Shown piece by piece: positions 32,910 to 44,684 of a stretch of DNA of 64,000 bases. Below the pieces are notes generated by a model, which worked only from the letters and a program-made list of their open reading frames with translations, was not told where the DNA came from and did no database searches. This DNA comes from Hypericum androsaemum. Its lineage: Eukaryota > Streptophyta > Magnoliopsida > Malpighiales > Hypericaceae. Position numbers and translations under genes: made by a program. The stretch is taken from NCBI GenBank assembly GCA_963995505.1, contig OZ023196.1, positions 11,281,106-11,345,105 on the forward strand, in the 5' to 3' direction. Each line of letters starts with the position of its first letter. Positions within the stretch are counted from its first letter, which is position 1.

Positions 32910-35114
32910 CGTTTGTACGCATGGAAGCTGCCAATGATTGATCCCAGGAACTCAATTTCTGAAAGTGAAGTCAGCTGGAGCAATGTTGATCTCGTGTTGG
33001 GAAACAATAGGAACGGAACCTGGAGGCAATTGCGCGGAGCTTGGATCCTCTGGTTCTGCTGCATTGATCTCCCTGGAATCCACGTCCTGGTTGGGGAGTG
33101 AGTCACCGGCTTCAAGATAATGGTAATGCATCGAATTCGGGGCCTCGGGGTCCCAATGATCATTGACAAAGTTGGAGTTCCTCGGTGACACAGGCGAGCT
33201 GTCGGGTGCGGTGCTGCTGCGGTGATTCTGCAGCAGGTGCACCGGTGACATGCCACGTGAAGGAGTTCCTGGCATGCTGGACATTGGCGTGTGTGATGAT
33301 GATTCCGAATGCTTGCCGTGTTTCGACTGTTTCTTGGCCGTGTGGCTCCATTTTTTGAGTGCCGTTGCCAATTCATCGTTGAAGACGGTTGGTCTCATGC
33401 TTGTTCCCATCTGCAAATTAATCGAAATTAACAAAACAATGATTAGCCAGGACATAGATTGCGGTTATAATTTCCGTATCGAACCTATTACAGGATGTTG
33501 TTTTGTTTTGGGTTTGTTGTTCTTTACCTGAGTTACTAAAGCATAGAGAGGAAGTGTCACGTAGCTGCAGAGAACTTGGATGATAACCCTGGAAAGTTTG
33601 AAGAGTTGGAGTTTAGTATAAGAGGAGAATCAGTGACTTAATGACTGATAATAATGTACATAATCTCATGATGTAACCCACCCCATTGTAATTCTGATGA
33701 TGAGGTTTGCATCCTGATCATGGAATTGATTCCGAATTTCCACTGTAAGAGACGGACCGCGGATTAGGAAATGGATCTTGTTCTTGAAGTTCTCATGAGG
33801 ATGGAGAAGAATGCACTTACCCAACTCCAAATGAAGAAAGCGAGCTGGAACGCGTTCTGCAGTTGTAGAAACAAAGAAGGCGATTTGTAAGCTCCACGTT
33901 TGCACAATGGCGATGTGATCACCGTTTAAAGGACAAGATCTACAGTGTCAAAGAGATTGGTATGGTGGAGAGGTACCTGAAAGAGGACGAGATGAATGAG
34001 GAAGAGGACGAGGCGCGGCCTCCCGAACCAGAAGAGCTCGTCGCTTGGTTGAACGAGGGGAGCGCCTCTAACCACATCGCCCCTGTCTTGGATCCTCAGC
34101 CCCATCTGAGTGATGATCACTTGCAGCTTGGCTCCCACCAGCAATACTATCTGCAGAATCCCATTTGACAGATAAATGTTAGCAGCTGCTTTCAGTTAAC
34201 TAATTGGGAGCCTCTGGATATGGCCCGACAATGCTCAACTCTAAATACAAAGATTTACCAAATAAAATGTTCGATACGAGTATCTAATTTGGTTTTTGTA
34301 CTTACAATCAGGGGAATGAAAGGTAGCCATAGGTAAGCATACCATCCTGCAACAAAACAAGAAATCTTCCAAACTCATGAATTTTTGGAAGTGTTTCAAT
34401 TAGGAAATTAACATAGACTTGAAAAGGTTTAAAATGGTTACCATATGTATTGGATAGTAGAAACAATACTCCAATAAACCACATCACTTCGCTGAATATA
34501 TAAAAATAGAACTCAGGTCAGATTTGTTATAGATTGAAAACCAAATTTCATGTTCGGCGAACTTCTAGTACTCGGTCTCAAATTTGTCGAGTCTTTTACA
34601 TTTATAAACTTTAAATCAAATATCTCCCCAACCGAACCTAAGTTCTTTAGCACATGGATGAACTCGTACTGGAATAAAAACCAAATTTCAAACACAATTT
34701 ATTAGAAGCCATTTGCAAAGGATTAGGACAGTGTTAATTACTTGATTCCCACAACTACTTTGAAGTCATCTTCAAGTGATCTCTGAATGTACTTTCGGAA
34801 ATCGAATCTGGTTTCACTTCCAGGGGCCAGATGTGCCTGAAACAATATCAATCCAACAATCAAATAATAAAGCTCCCCTAATGTCCATGTACTTCTTTTC
34901 TTTTCCTGTTAAATTCAGAGTATTCTCAAAATGTTCTAAGGATTAAGTATATTCTCCCATGCATTTTTTCGATGTTTTGCAGAATTATTGGATAGGCATA
35001 GTTTGTTTAATAGAAATTAAGTTCTCAAACAATCAATTTCTTCATAACCATATGTTTCCCTACGTTTGGGAATTCAGCGCAGAATATTGTTTAGCATTTG
35101 TGTTGGGTATTTGG

Positions 35115-35726
35115 CAATGTTTTTAAAACCGACACAGAAGGTGATTTGGAATTCTTAAAATTTTTGATTCTTCTGGTCAGATTGGTCAGGCCATCGGTCG
35201 GACCGAGACTTCTATTTTATATCAATATGATTAAATAATATTTAATAAATTTAATTTAATATAAAAAATAATAAAATACCAAATAAGTTCAAATATTTAG
35301 CAACTTTGTTATACATTTTATCCAAAAAAGTCTTCAAACATGAATTAAACAAGTCTAGAAGAATAAGAAGATGATTATACAAGTTTTCGTGTTCGACATA
35401 TTAGTCTAATTCTGTTGACTTAGTTGACATGTTATCGAGAATTGTTAAAAAAATAAGTTTGTTGTGATCTAAAAGTGATGTACATGCTCCGAGCGTGGAA
35501 TTTGAGGTTTTGTTTCTAAATTAAATCAGATAAAATAGAAAAAATGAATAATACTTTTCTGATCCGGACGAACCGGGACACCCGAAGTACCTGACCGGAC
35601 AGTCTGACCGAATTTTGGCCAGTCGAATCACGTTCTGGATTATAGGCAAAAATTGACCCATATTTGGTGTCGGGTAGCAGTCCGATCGCTCAAACCGTAG
35701 GTCGGACAATAATTTTTAAAACATTG
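35115..35726. mobile_element. hAT-like MITE in MLO-A intron 7
   Basis: Ends are CAATGTTTTTAAAA and the complementary TTTTTAAAACATTG. The flanks gtatttgg (left) and gtatttgt (right) form an 8-bp duplication. The paralogous intron of MLO-B holds the uninterrupted site 'gggtatttggggaacg' (near 60349-60364). The paralogue therefore shows that this is an insertion after the gene duplication. There is no coding capacity. Confidence 0.88.
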
Positions 35727-35905
35727 GTATTTGTGGAACGAATTTTTTTTTCCTAAATGCGAGTGGAAGCTTATTTTCCTTATTAAATTTTTCTTCATAT
35801 ACAAAAACTTAAAAAGTACCAAATATTTTTTTGGTTTACAAAATTAATTAAAATTTACTTTACTAATTTGTAGTTTAGTGTTTTAACACGCTAATTTTAA
35901 ATTTT

Positions 35906-37824
35906 GGGCAAATTATTCTTAGATTTCTTGTATTTTGACTCCCGATTTCTCGCATCCCTGGGTTTTCAAAAAATGATTTTGCCATCCCTGTGTTTGATTT
36001 TATTGTTTTCTCAGGTCCTTCGCTCACGTTGTACACCCGTTTTTTTATTTTTGTCAGCAAAATTACTTAAATTCTCTTTAAAAAAATAAAAATAAAGTCA
36101 ATCAAGCTTTCCGACGACGTGACAACAGTTGAAGTCGACCGAAGCAGTTTGAGTCCATTCTTCATCGTCTTCTCCGGTGGAGAGAGACGTCGTCGAGAGA
36201 TAAAGATGCCGGCCCAGTGGTAACTGTCGCACCCGCCGTCGACGATTGGTAACCCAGGAAAGATTCTGGGTCTGTTGGAGGAACAAATTGTGGCGCCGTT
36301 TGAGGAAGAGAACCGCGGACGGAGGAGGTCGCGCTTTGCCCGACTCGAGGAAAGCCACAGGTCGTCGCTGAGCTCAAATTTCGGCGTACTCATCTGAGAC
36401 GAGCAGATGAACACACATGGACGACGACGACGATCCCATGCTTTCAAAGCTGGTCGGAGAGAAGAACAGATTTAGAACCCAACGAACTCAATGGCGGTGT
36501 TCGCCGACGCCGGATCAGAGAGAGAGGGAGAAGGCCAGATTCAACCCAGATGTCGGGGAGTTCCGAGAAAAAAATTGCTGGTGGTGAAGGTCGGGGAGTT
36601 CCGGCCATCGACCCCCTGCCGATGTCCTTCGAAGATGCCGTAAGGCCAGGCGCACCAGCGCCTTTTGGAGAGAGGGGCAAGTCTACGTGGAAAAAAAGAA
36701 AAAAAAAAGAAAAACTAAAATGGGGGAGAGGCGGGGTTGTGCCCTCGGGACGAGAAGGGACACCTGTTTCTCGCCCTCGCCCCCCACATTAAACTATAAT
36801 TTTTTTTGTTTTTTTTTTCTATCTACTTAGTTACACGTGGCACAATGTTATTCGTATAAATAAATTTTTCGGATATTGTTTGTGTGGTTATAAAAATTGA
36901 AGTTATCTTTAACAAAACTAAAAATAAATAATATGCAAATTCATATTTCTCAAATCTCTATAAATAGAGTCCAATGTTAACATATTTTCAAACTCCTCGA
37001 CGTTCCTTGTCAATCTGTATTTGTAAATTTTTATTTAAGGTATTTTTCTAATTTTGTATTGTAACTTTTTAATCCTAATTTTGTTACTTAATTTTATTTT
37101 TTCTTGTTATAATTACAAATAATCATTTTCGTAAATTAATTATAAATTTTATATAAACAAAAAATGATAGTAGATAATATGTGGATGAGAGAGAAATTAA
37201 TTATTTATTCTGTGTTCCAAGATTGCTGATGTGGGTAAAAAATATATAATGGGGTTGGGTTTGGTATGGATGAGAGAAAAATTAATTGTTTATTCAGTGA
37301 CCCTGGGAAGCAGAGTAACAGATGCAGATAGTCAAAGAAGTATAAACATTTTTTTTTGTTTTCTTTAATAATTTTTTAAAAAGGTATTTAAGTAATTTTA
37401 CTGACAAAAATAAAAAATGGTGGATGACGGGGTTTTTGCCCATTATACATTTGAAATTTTTTTTATCATTTTTGTGTTACTGTTGAAATAATTCCGAATA
37501 TGGTATTACTTTCTCAGATCAAAATTTTTTTTCGATTCTCTCTCTTTAGGTCAAAAAAAATTTAGAAATTTTTTTTTTGACTTCTATTATCGAGGGAATC
37601 TTTTCGACCTGGGTTCAAAATCGAAATTTTTTTTCGATCTCTGGAGAGAGAAAATGTCAGGTCGAAATTATCTCAACTATAGCACCATATTGGACAAAAT
37701 GACATCAGCGAGGGACCCGAGAGTATAATAAAACCAAACACGGAGAATGGCAAAATCATTTTTGGAACCAGGGAACGCGAGAGGTCGGAAGTCAAAACAC
37801 CAGGGACATGGAGGTAATTTGCCC
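35906..37824. mobile_element. MULE-like element (1.9 kb) in MLO-A intron 7
   Basis: Ends are GGGCAAATTATTCTTAG and, reverse-complemented from the right, GGGCAAATTACCTCCATG. The duplicated flank is taaatttt (35898-35905 and 37825-37832). MLO-B keeps a single 'attttaaatttt' at the matching place (about 60581-60592). Shared interior phrases 'tttttatttttgtcagcaaa' and 'gggacccgagagtataataa' link it to the elements at 10184 and 42772. The centre (36090-36790) is GC-rich, perhaps captured DNA, but I recognise no gene in it. Confidence 0.88.
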
Positions 37825-39668
37825 TAAATTTTTTAACCATATCACAAAAGTTCAACTTAATGACACTTGTTAAATCTCACTAATTTTATACACATATCAT
37901 ATTAAACACTAATATTATCTGTGTCATATCACTGTAATTTTTTGCAAGTTGAATTTGTTCGCATCGAGAACTTACCGTAATAAATCCATGTCTGAGAGCT
38001 AGGTAATCAACTTTGGTAACTGATCCATAGAACTGTCTCGAGAAACATACCTGATTACAATTAAGCCAGAGAAAGTGTTTTAAAAACTTTTAATAATTCA
38101 TATAATTAGAACCATATATCCAATAAATTAGGTAGAATATATTTGGTAACACTTACAATCCAAAGTAATATTGGTGACCTGCTCCATAGTTGTAAATGTC
38201 TCTGTCCAAATGATGTATCCCTTGCAAATCTAAACCTCTCAGGATCTGCATATGGCGTAATGTCATTGGCCCATGATCAACATGAAATTAAATACTATAT
38301 GCACCTAATATTAAATACCCAGAAAAAAGATGCTTCTAAATTTTATTTAGAAGATTTGTCCCTCTTCATCTACTTGCATCATATAACATAAAAAATAACA
38401 ACAGTCATTTACATCAACTCGTGAGATGGTTATTTTAACTTGAGCAAGAAGTTTCGAATTTAAATTCTTAAAAATTCAGTAGTATTAAATATATATTTAG
38501 AGAGCTACCTTTCAATGGTTCTACCTAGCTCCAACTGATATCTAGATATGATGTAGTATCAATCAAAAAATATGACATAATAAATAAATTTATGTTTTTC
38601 CTACCAAAATAAAAGATGCCCTCCTTGGATCAAGTCCATGTAGAGAAATGTTGCATATGCTGAGTAAACGTTTACCATTGTGATATTGATACTCAATTGT
38701 CTTTGTCTCATTCTCCCAAGCTTTCCATCTCCTCATCTGTTATACAAGAAAAATAATTGAGGGGACGTCATTTTCACTGAAGAAACATGAACCAAATACA
38801 TGTACAATTGAATATTAAAAATGGTTAATTAATTGACAGAATTAAAAAAATTGCAAGTAGTTAGTGGATACTTCAGTACCTTCGTCCTGCCCAAGATATA
38901 TGTAATTATGCAGTAGAAAATGTGGAAAATTGCCAGCACAAAGATGAAATAGTGTAGCTGGTGGATCCCATAAGCTGACACAAAGGCAACTTTTTCCTGA
39001 AAATTTAAATTAAACATTCATTAATGTCATAATTACTATTGCAGCGGTCAAGACTTTGTATATGCTTATGCAAGGAACCAAAAAGTAATTTAATGTATAA
39101 TTTTTGAAATTTTTTATCATTCACTTAGTCAATTAATGAAACGTTAGCATATATCAGTTATCTGAAAGATCTGAATTCAAAAAGGTTACGTATTTAATGC
39201 TTGACATAATGTTATTTTTCATTGTGTTCATCGGACAGTTGTTTTAGTGGAGTTTTCATCGCAATTCACCTCATAATAAAGCTACTTTTGAGCGAACTAC
39301 CTAATTTTTTGAAAGGAGAGAACTACCTAATTGTACGTAATTATTTAATCTAGCAAGTACATACCTTTTCCGAGCATTTATCGGTCGGTTTTTCTGCCAA
39401 AACACGTCTATCGACCTCGCCGGAGACAAAATATTCAAGTAGCTGCCGTCTGCCATCCTTAGATTTATCAGAAGTAGCCTTGCTCTTGCAAGGAAGCCAT
39501 GAGGATGCCAGACTTCGTGACACACATATCCCAGAGATTGGTCCTTGTGCTACTGTCAGGAGGAGGGATATAAATCCCATAAGCATCAGCTCTACAATGG
39601 ACAATAAATGGTTGTTATTTCCGAGCGAATCCCCTCTGTTCGAGTAATATTAATAATGATTAAAAATA

Positions 39669-39898
39669 AGGGGCGGAGCGAGAAAATTTGGGGAGTGACG
39701 GTAATACAATTTTTTGGGCCCGACTAGCATATGATAAGTCGATAATTGATCATTCTGGTTTAAATTTTTAGGTTGATTAATTTTTTAATAAGGTCAATTT
39801 CTAATTTTAGTAGAGACATACATTAAAAAATATATCTAATTATAAAAAAAACAAGTGGGGACAATTGTCCCCACAACATCCCACCTCCTTCCGCCCCT
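39669..39898. mobile_element. Small MITE in MLO-A intron 2
   Basis: The left end AGGGGCGGAGCGAG and the right end CTTCCGCCCCTG are inverted. The MLO-B intron lacks this segment (around 62480-62495). Target duplication is unclear. Confidence 0.7.
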
Positions 39899-40189
39899 GG
39901 TTGAAACATTGATCAATTACCTGATTTAATTTTTTCGAGTGCTTCAACTAGAGCTGGCTTATTTAATTTTTGCAGCCGCTGTGAAAAGAAGAGGCACATA
40001 ACCAAAATATTAATTAACAACAACGAGTACAAAATCAATCCCAACAAAAAAATTCTAAAATACCTTTCCAAGGAAGTGAAGTGCATGCTCGAGCAACAGT
40101 GAGATGAAAACCAGCACAAGACAAACAACTGCGACAGCCCAAGTTGATGTCTTCTCTAGAGACCTCTCTTTACTAGTCTCAACCGCCAT

Positions 40190-40518
40190 AACAATACTAT
40201 CAAAAACCCTCCAAGCTTTATATAAACCAAGACCCTTTTGAGATATAAAATGTTACAAATTAATTAAGACCCTTTTGCAATATGGGTTTTATAGATAGGA
40301 AAAGAAAGACAATGTTTACTGTTGCAGGGTAAACTAAACTTTTGATGTACATATATATAGAGAGAGATAAGTTCTTATGTACTTGGTGCTATAAATGATA
40401 GGTTGGAAATGATTGAAGAGAGGAAGAAGAAGAAGAAGACCTTGACCATGTCATAAGAAGACTACATGTATAAAGATGAAAATGACTACGCTACGCGTTC
40501 CCATCCCCTGCGAATATT
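40190..40518 (-). promoter_or_regulatory. Upstream region of MLO-A
   Basis: A TATA-like 'ctatatatatgtac' reads on the minus strand from 40361 to 40348, about 160 bp before the ATG. A similar 'ctctctatatac' lies at the equivalent distance before MLO-B near 62940-62955. A GAA-rich tract (40421-40438) is also shared by both copies. No experimental support. Confidence 0.45.
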
Positions 40519-40893
40519 CAATGTTTTAAAACCGACGTGGAGTTGACCCGAATTTCATCATTTTTTGGTTTGACTAGTTTATTGGTCGGATCGAGTATTT
40601 TTAAATAAAAAATATTTCATTGAAAAGTATATTTTAAAAATTGTTCATTTACAAATATCAAATCATAATTAATCATTTTTAGTATGACAATTATAAAATT
40701 ATAAAAAAAGATTTTTTGGCAATTCTGTCTTATTGGTCGGTCAAAGCGGGTGAATCGGTTAGTCCGACAAATTCAACCGATTGCCAACAACATTAAGCAA
40801 TGGTTGAACCACCATCCAAATTTTGTATAAAATGATCAAGTATTATAACCATGTTGCGATTCAACTTGTCAGTTTATAATTTTTAAAACATTG
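40519..40893. mobile_element. CAATGTTTTAAAA MITE upstream of MLO-A
   Basis: The 13-bp ends CAATGTTTTAAAA and TTTTAAAACATTG are perfectly inverted. The same element, with a decayed right end, is at about 63256-63590 upstream of MLO-B, so it predates the duplication. The flanks attttatt (right) and gatttatt (left, in the paralogue) suggest an 8-bp hAT-type duplication. Confidence 0.8.
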
Positions 40894-41410
40894 ATTTTAT
40901 TATCACAATATAGCCAACCCCATGCATTGACTTTGACGGCCTATAGTTTCAATTCATGGTTGGGAACAAACAAAAAAAGATGGAATCGGAAATGCAATGA
41001 GAGTTGGAATGTTAATTTTTTGTTGGGAATTTCAACATTTGTTTGGTTCAAAACTTCTAGATTGTTGTTGTAATAGTCAGAAAATGAAAATTTAGGAGCA
41101 AAACTCTTAAAATTTTGGTTAGGATTATAAAATCTGCACCAAAACAAGAAGGGCAAGGCCAAACGCATAAAGAATTTGAGAAGGGCCAAAATAGATTAGG
41201 GCTGATAAACGAAGTGATGAAACAAATATATAGTAGAAAACAATAAGGTCCACTTGTATGGCCTCAAACCGGGCATGCAAATCAGTTTTTAAGTATAATA
41301 CCAATTCAAAGTAAAAATAAAATTATCCACAAGATCTGTGAAGTTATTCAAAGTATGTCATGTGTTAAGAAATTAGATCGAAACGAGAAATACGAGACAC
41401 AAAAATTACG
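40894..41410. other. Upstream flank, still within the duplicated block to about 41250
   Basis: Non-coding. It matches 63590-63945 almost base for base in places ('ttttggttaggattataaaa'). No gene seen. Confidence 0.6.
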
Positions 41411-41630
41411 TGAAAATTCTAAGTCGGAGAGAAAATCACGGGCAAAGCAGAGTCGTCCACTATGCGAGTCCAATCCGGTTACAAGATTTCCGTGAAGGTT
41501 CTCTCTACTTCACAACTCTCGACCACACACAAAAGACCTAGGCACATGTCGTTATATATAGGAGATTATTACTCTAATCTAAATAGAAATAGTAGTACTA
41601 ATTTGTTTAGAATTGAGACAAATCCTAACA
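41411..41630 (-). repeat. 3' LTR of the copia element
   Basis: The right end 'cctaaca' (41624-41630) and the body from 'gtcgtccactatg' (41452) match 47438-47617. The first 40 or so bases differ between the two LTRs, so the left boundary is a guess. Confidence 0.7.
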
Positions 41631-41796
41631 AATTTCTACCTTGGACTAAATTCTATGACTCCAACATCAATGCTGCTCCACCTTCACCATCAGCCCCAAA
41701 GGGCAATCATCATCAAGCACGAACACTTACCAAGTCCAATCAATGCTCAAACTTAGTACCAGAGAGTGGCTTCATCAACATATCTGCAGGATTGTC

Positions 41797-42787
41797 TTAG
41801 GTACCTATCTTGCTCACAAAAATGTCACCTTGAGCAATAAGCTCCCGAATGAAGTGGTACCTCACATCAATGTGCTTCGTCCTCTCATGATACATAGCAT
41901 CCCTCGTGAGATGGATAACACTTTGACTATCACAATACACTGTACTGACTTGCAGCTTCTCACATATTTCACTGAAAAGACCTTTCAACCAGATAGCATC
42001 CTTCACACCTTCAGTTATAGCCATATACTCTGCCTCAGGAGTAGACAATGCCACTGTGGCCTGTAGACAAGCTCTCCAATTAATAGCGCATCCTTCAAGA
42101 GTGAACACATATCTAGATAAGGACCTGAACTTATCAAGATCTCCAACATAATCTGAATCCACGAAATCAATGACACTATCACTGGTGCTTCCAAATTGTA
42201 CACACACGCCTTTGGTATCCTTCAAGTACCTCATAATCTACTCCATTGCTCTCCAATGACCTTCTCTAGGATTTGCTATAAACCTTCTAATAATACTCAC
42301 AGCATAGGCCAAATCTGGGCATGTGCAAACCATGGCATACACAGAGAACCAACATCACTGGGGTATGGAATTTCAGACATGTAATCGATCTCAGCAGCTG
42401 ACTGTGGAGACAAAATGGATGAAAGTTGAAAATGTGGTCCAAGAGGAGTACTCACAGGATTACTAGTCACATCAAACTTGTCAAGTACTTTTTCAATGTA
42501 ACTCTCCTGACTCAGAAATAATTTCCTTGCACCTCTATCTCTGGCAATCTCCATACTAAGAATTCTCTTAGCAGGACCCAAATCTTTCATCTTAAACTCG
42601 CTACTCAATAGAGTTTTGATTTTCTCACCTCTCCTTTGTCACTGACAGCAATTAACATGTCATCCACATACATGAGCAAATATACTCGGGAACCGTCGCG
42701 TAGTCTTTTTATGTAAACACAACTATCATACTTTATCCTCTCAAAACCATGAGAAACCATAAAACAATCAAGAGCAATTACTCTCAA
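41797..42787 (-). pseudogene. Copia reverse transcriptase C-terminus and RNase H
   Basis: Frames read from right to left. 42605-42787 holds the catalytic MYVDDMLIAV. 42297-42608 holds EFKMKDLGPAKRILSMEIAR. 41797-42234 is the RNase H domain (DSDYVGDLDKFRSLSRYVF, TPEAEYMAI, YCDSQSVIHL and HIDVRYHFIRE). They are in different frames with stops between, so the domain cannot be made. The 5' part of the same reverse transcriptase is at 43943-44239 beyond the inserted element. Confidence 0.9.
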
Positions 42788-43944
42788 GTCCCTGACCTTT
42801 GGTCACCCTCCCCCTAGGGTCCCTGATTTTTGGAAAATGATTGTCCCGTCCCTAAGTTTTGATGATAATAGACTCTCGGGTCCCTGGTGCCGGAATATTC
42901 CATATTCTCCGGCGAATTCTTACTTGAAAAGATAAAAATGCCCCTCCTACTTAAAAAATAATTTTTTTTTTCTCCTTTCCCTTCTTCTTCCTTCCACTTC
43001 ATCTTCTTCCTCCCACCTTAAACCAAATCCAAAACTAAAATATAAAAAAAATCTAAATATTTTATATGAGAATAAAAATTAATTAGAAAGAATCAAAACT
43101 AATTAAAGATAATCAAAATTTTAAGAACCCTAATTTGGTCAAAGGGACCGTTAGCAAGTTCAAGGGCTTGGGTGTGTGGGTAAATACATCTGGTCAAGGA
43201 GGAGGTCTCCCACTTCCCCTCTTTAGAGAGCAAAGACCCGGAACAGGGTAGACCAGGTGCTGGCTTTCCGGGACGGAAGACGAACAACCCGAGCTTCTCA
43301 GCATTCAACCAATACCTCAACGACACGAAGCTTGGCGAGGAGATGCAGTGCGGTGGCGGTGGTTTGGGGAGAAATAGGTTTGATTTGGAATCGCCATGTC
43401 TTCTAAATGGACATGAATTTGGTGGCAGGAAGCCACAAGTCATGGAAGCCACAAAACAATATCATGAATTTGGGGTCTGCCATGGAATAAATCATGAAAT
43501 TGAGGCAATTTAGTGTCGTTTGCGACAATGGAGCAATGGAATAAGGCACTGGCTTCCAGGGATTCAAATTTAGGTCCTGGCTACCATGGAATAATTGTTT
43601 GTGGCGATTTCGGGTTCCTCACTTCAAATCGCTGGAAGCTTGAAACTTCAAGTAAACCTAGAAGTTGTTTGATTTTTTTTAATTAATTTTGATTCTCATA
43701 AAAAAATGTTTAGATTTATTTTTGTGTTTTAGTTTAGATTTTTGGGTTTTTTTTTATTTTTTTTAGTGGGAGGACATTTTGGTCATTTCAAGTGGAGATT
43801 TACTGGAGAAAAAGGAATATTCCGGCTCTAGGGACCCGAGAGTCTATTATTATCAAAACTTAGGGACGGAACAATCATTTTCTAAAAGCCAAGGACCCTA
43901 GGGGGAGGGTGACCAAAGGTCAGGGACTTGAGAATAATTTGCCT
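42772..43944. mobile_element. MULE-like element inserted in the copia reverse transcriptase
   Basis: Inverted ends of at least 110 bp: 'ctcaagtccctgacctttgg' on the left and its complement on the right, continuing through 'gggtccctg' and 'aatagactctcgggtccctg'. Outermost bases are GAGCAATTACTCTC and AGGCAAATTATTCTC. The flanks aacaatcaa (42763-42771) and aagaatcaa (43945-43953) form a 9-bp duplication with one mismatch. It interrupts the copia frame between ...WYKRFD and FMVSHGFERI. The interior (43100-43650) contains a stretch that could be captured DNA but that I do not recognise. Confidence 0.9.
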
Positions 43945-44660
43945 AAGAATCAAACCTTTTATACCACTGCCTCGGAGATTGCTTAAGGCCATACAAGGAC
44001 TTCTTCAACAGGCACACATGGTCTTCTTTACCTTCAACATGAAAATTCTTAGGCTTTTCCAAATAAATCCGCTCCTCAAGCTCTCTATTTAAGAAAGCTG
44101 TCTTCACAATAAGTTGTTCAAGCTCCAAATCTTGCATAGTGATAACACCAAGAAGAGAACGTATCGAGGTATGTTTCACAACTGGTAAAAATACCTTATT
44201 AAAATTCACACCAAGAATCTGACTATATCCTCTAGCCACTAGCCTAGCCTCGTATCTAGGCTCTTCAACTCTAGGTATACCATCATTCTTCTTGAATACC
44301 CAGTTGCAACTGACAACCTTCTTATCCTTAATTAACTAGACGGTTCTTCACTGCTATCAACTTCTTCTGCCACATTCAAGATAAAAGCAACAAGATCAGC
44401 CTCACTCAACTTCTGGGAGGCCTGATAATTCTTCTGGGCCTGTCTCTAGCAATGGAATACGCTGGCTCCCTCTCAACTGTGCCAACATTCTCAGCTTCAT
44501 CAGACAATCTACCATGAGTAGTATCATGGCAATCAACATCACGGGAGGAACTCGCTTCTGGATCAACATCAAACTCCACCTGCACTTTTGACTTTTGCAA
44601 GTCCACACGTGGAGCACTGAAAATACCAGGTGAAGAAACATCCTCCCTCTTACTCAGCAT
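43943..44660 (-). pseudogene. Copia reverse transcriptase N-terminal half and linker
   Basis: 43943-44239 reads ARGYSQILGVNFNKVFLPVV, LEQLIVKTAFLNRELEERIY and CLLKKSLYGLKQSPRQWYKR, the first half of the copia reverse transcriptase. To its right, 44402-44660 covers the acidic linker after integrase ending RPRRIIRPPR. The stretch between has stops. Confidence 0.88.
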
Positions 44661-44684
44661 GCCTGTCTCTTTGAAAATAATAGT

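Larger units (their letters stand above)
32952..40189 (-). pseudogene. MLO: MLO-like gene A, 15 exons, frameshifted in exon 13
   Basis: Exons (minus): 40064-40189, 39921-39978, 39365-39591, 38880-38996, 38676-38736, 38157-38245, 37976-38050, 34742-34836, 34442-34491, 34306-34346, 33977-34150, 33821-33856, 33682-33742, 33528-33588, 32952-33410. MLO hallmarks are [20 protein letters not shown] (TM1), [54 protein letters not shown], a calmodulin-binding stretch ATALKKWSHTAKK and a terminal DFTF. The last motif is typical of the angiosperm clade linked to powdery mildew susceptibility. MLO proteins are seven-transmembrane plasma-membrane proteins, reported as calcium channels. Exon 13 is 61 nt, against 68 in gene B: seven bases are lost between 'gatcatgg' and 'ttgattcc', and the frame hits TGA at 33557-33559. 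The predicted product is about 413 aa, without the final membrane segment or calmodulin site. Intron 7 (about 3.1 kb) holds two transposons. Confidence 0.9.
32845..41250. repeat. MLO segmental duplication, copy A (partner about 58190-63945)
   Basis: From 'ttactacgtatactcttcca' near 32847, through all 15 exons, introns and the upstream region to about 41250 ('gaaacaaatatatagtag'), this block is collinear with 58190-63945. Copy A is longer because of insertions at 35115, 35906 and 39669. Confidence 0.93.

Noticed and set aside
32849..33376. 175-codon His/Arg-rich frame
   Set aside because: Out-of-frame shadow of the last MLO-A exon.
36067..36792. Several overlapping frames inside the MULE-like element in MLO-A intron 7
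   Set aside because: GC-rich DNA open in many frames. No domain recognised, so I do not call a captured gene there.
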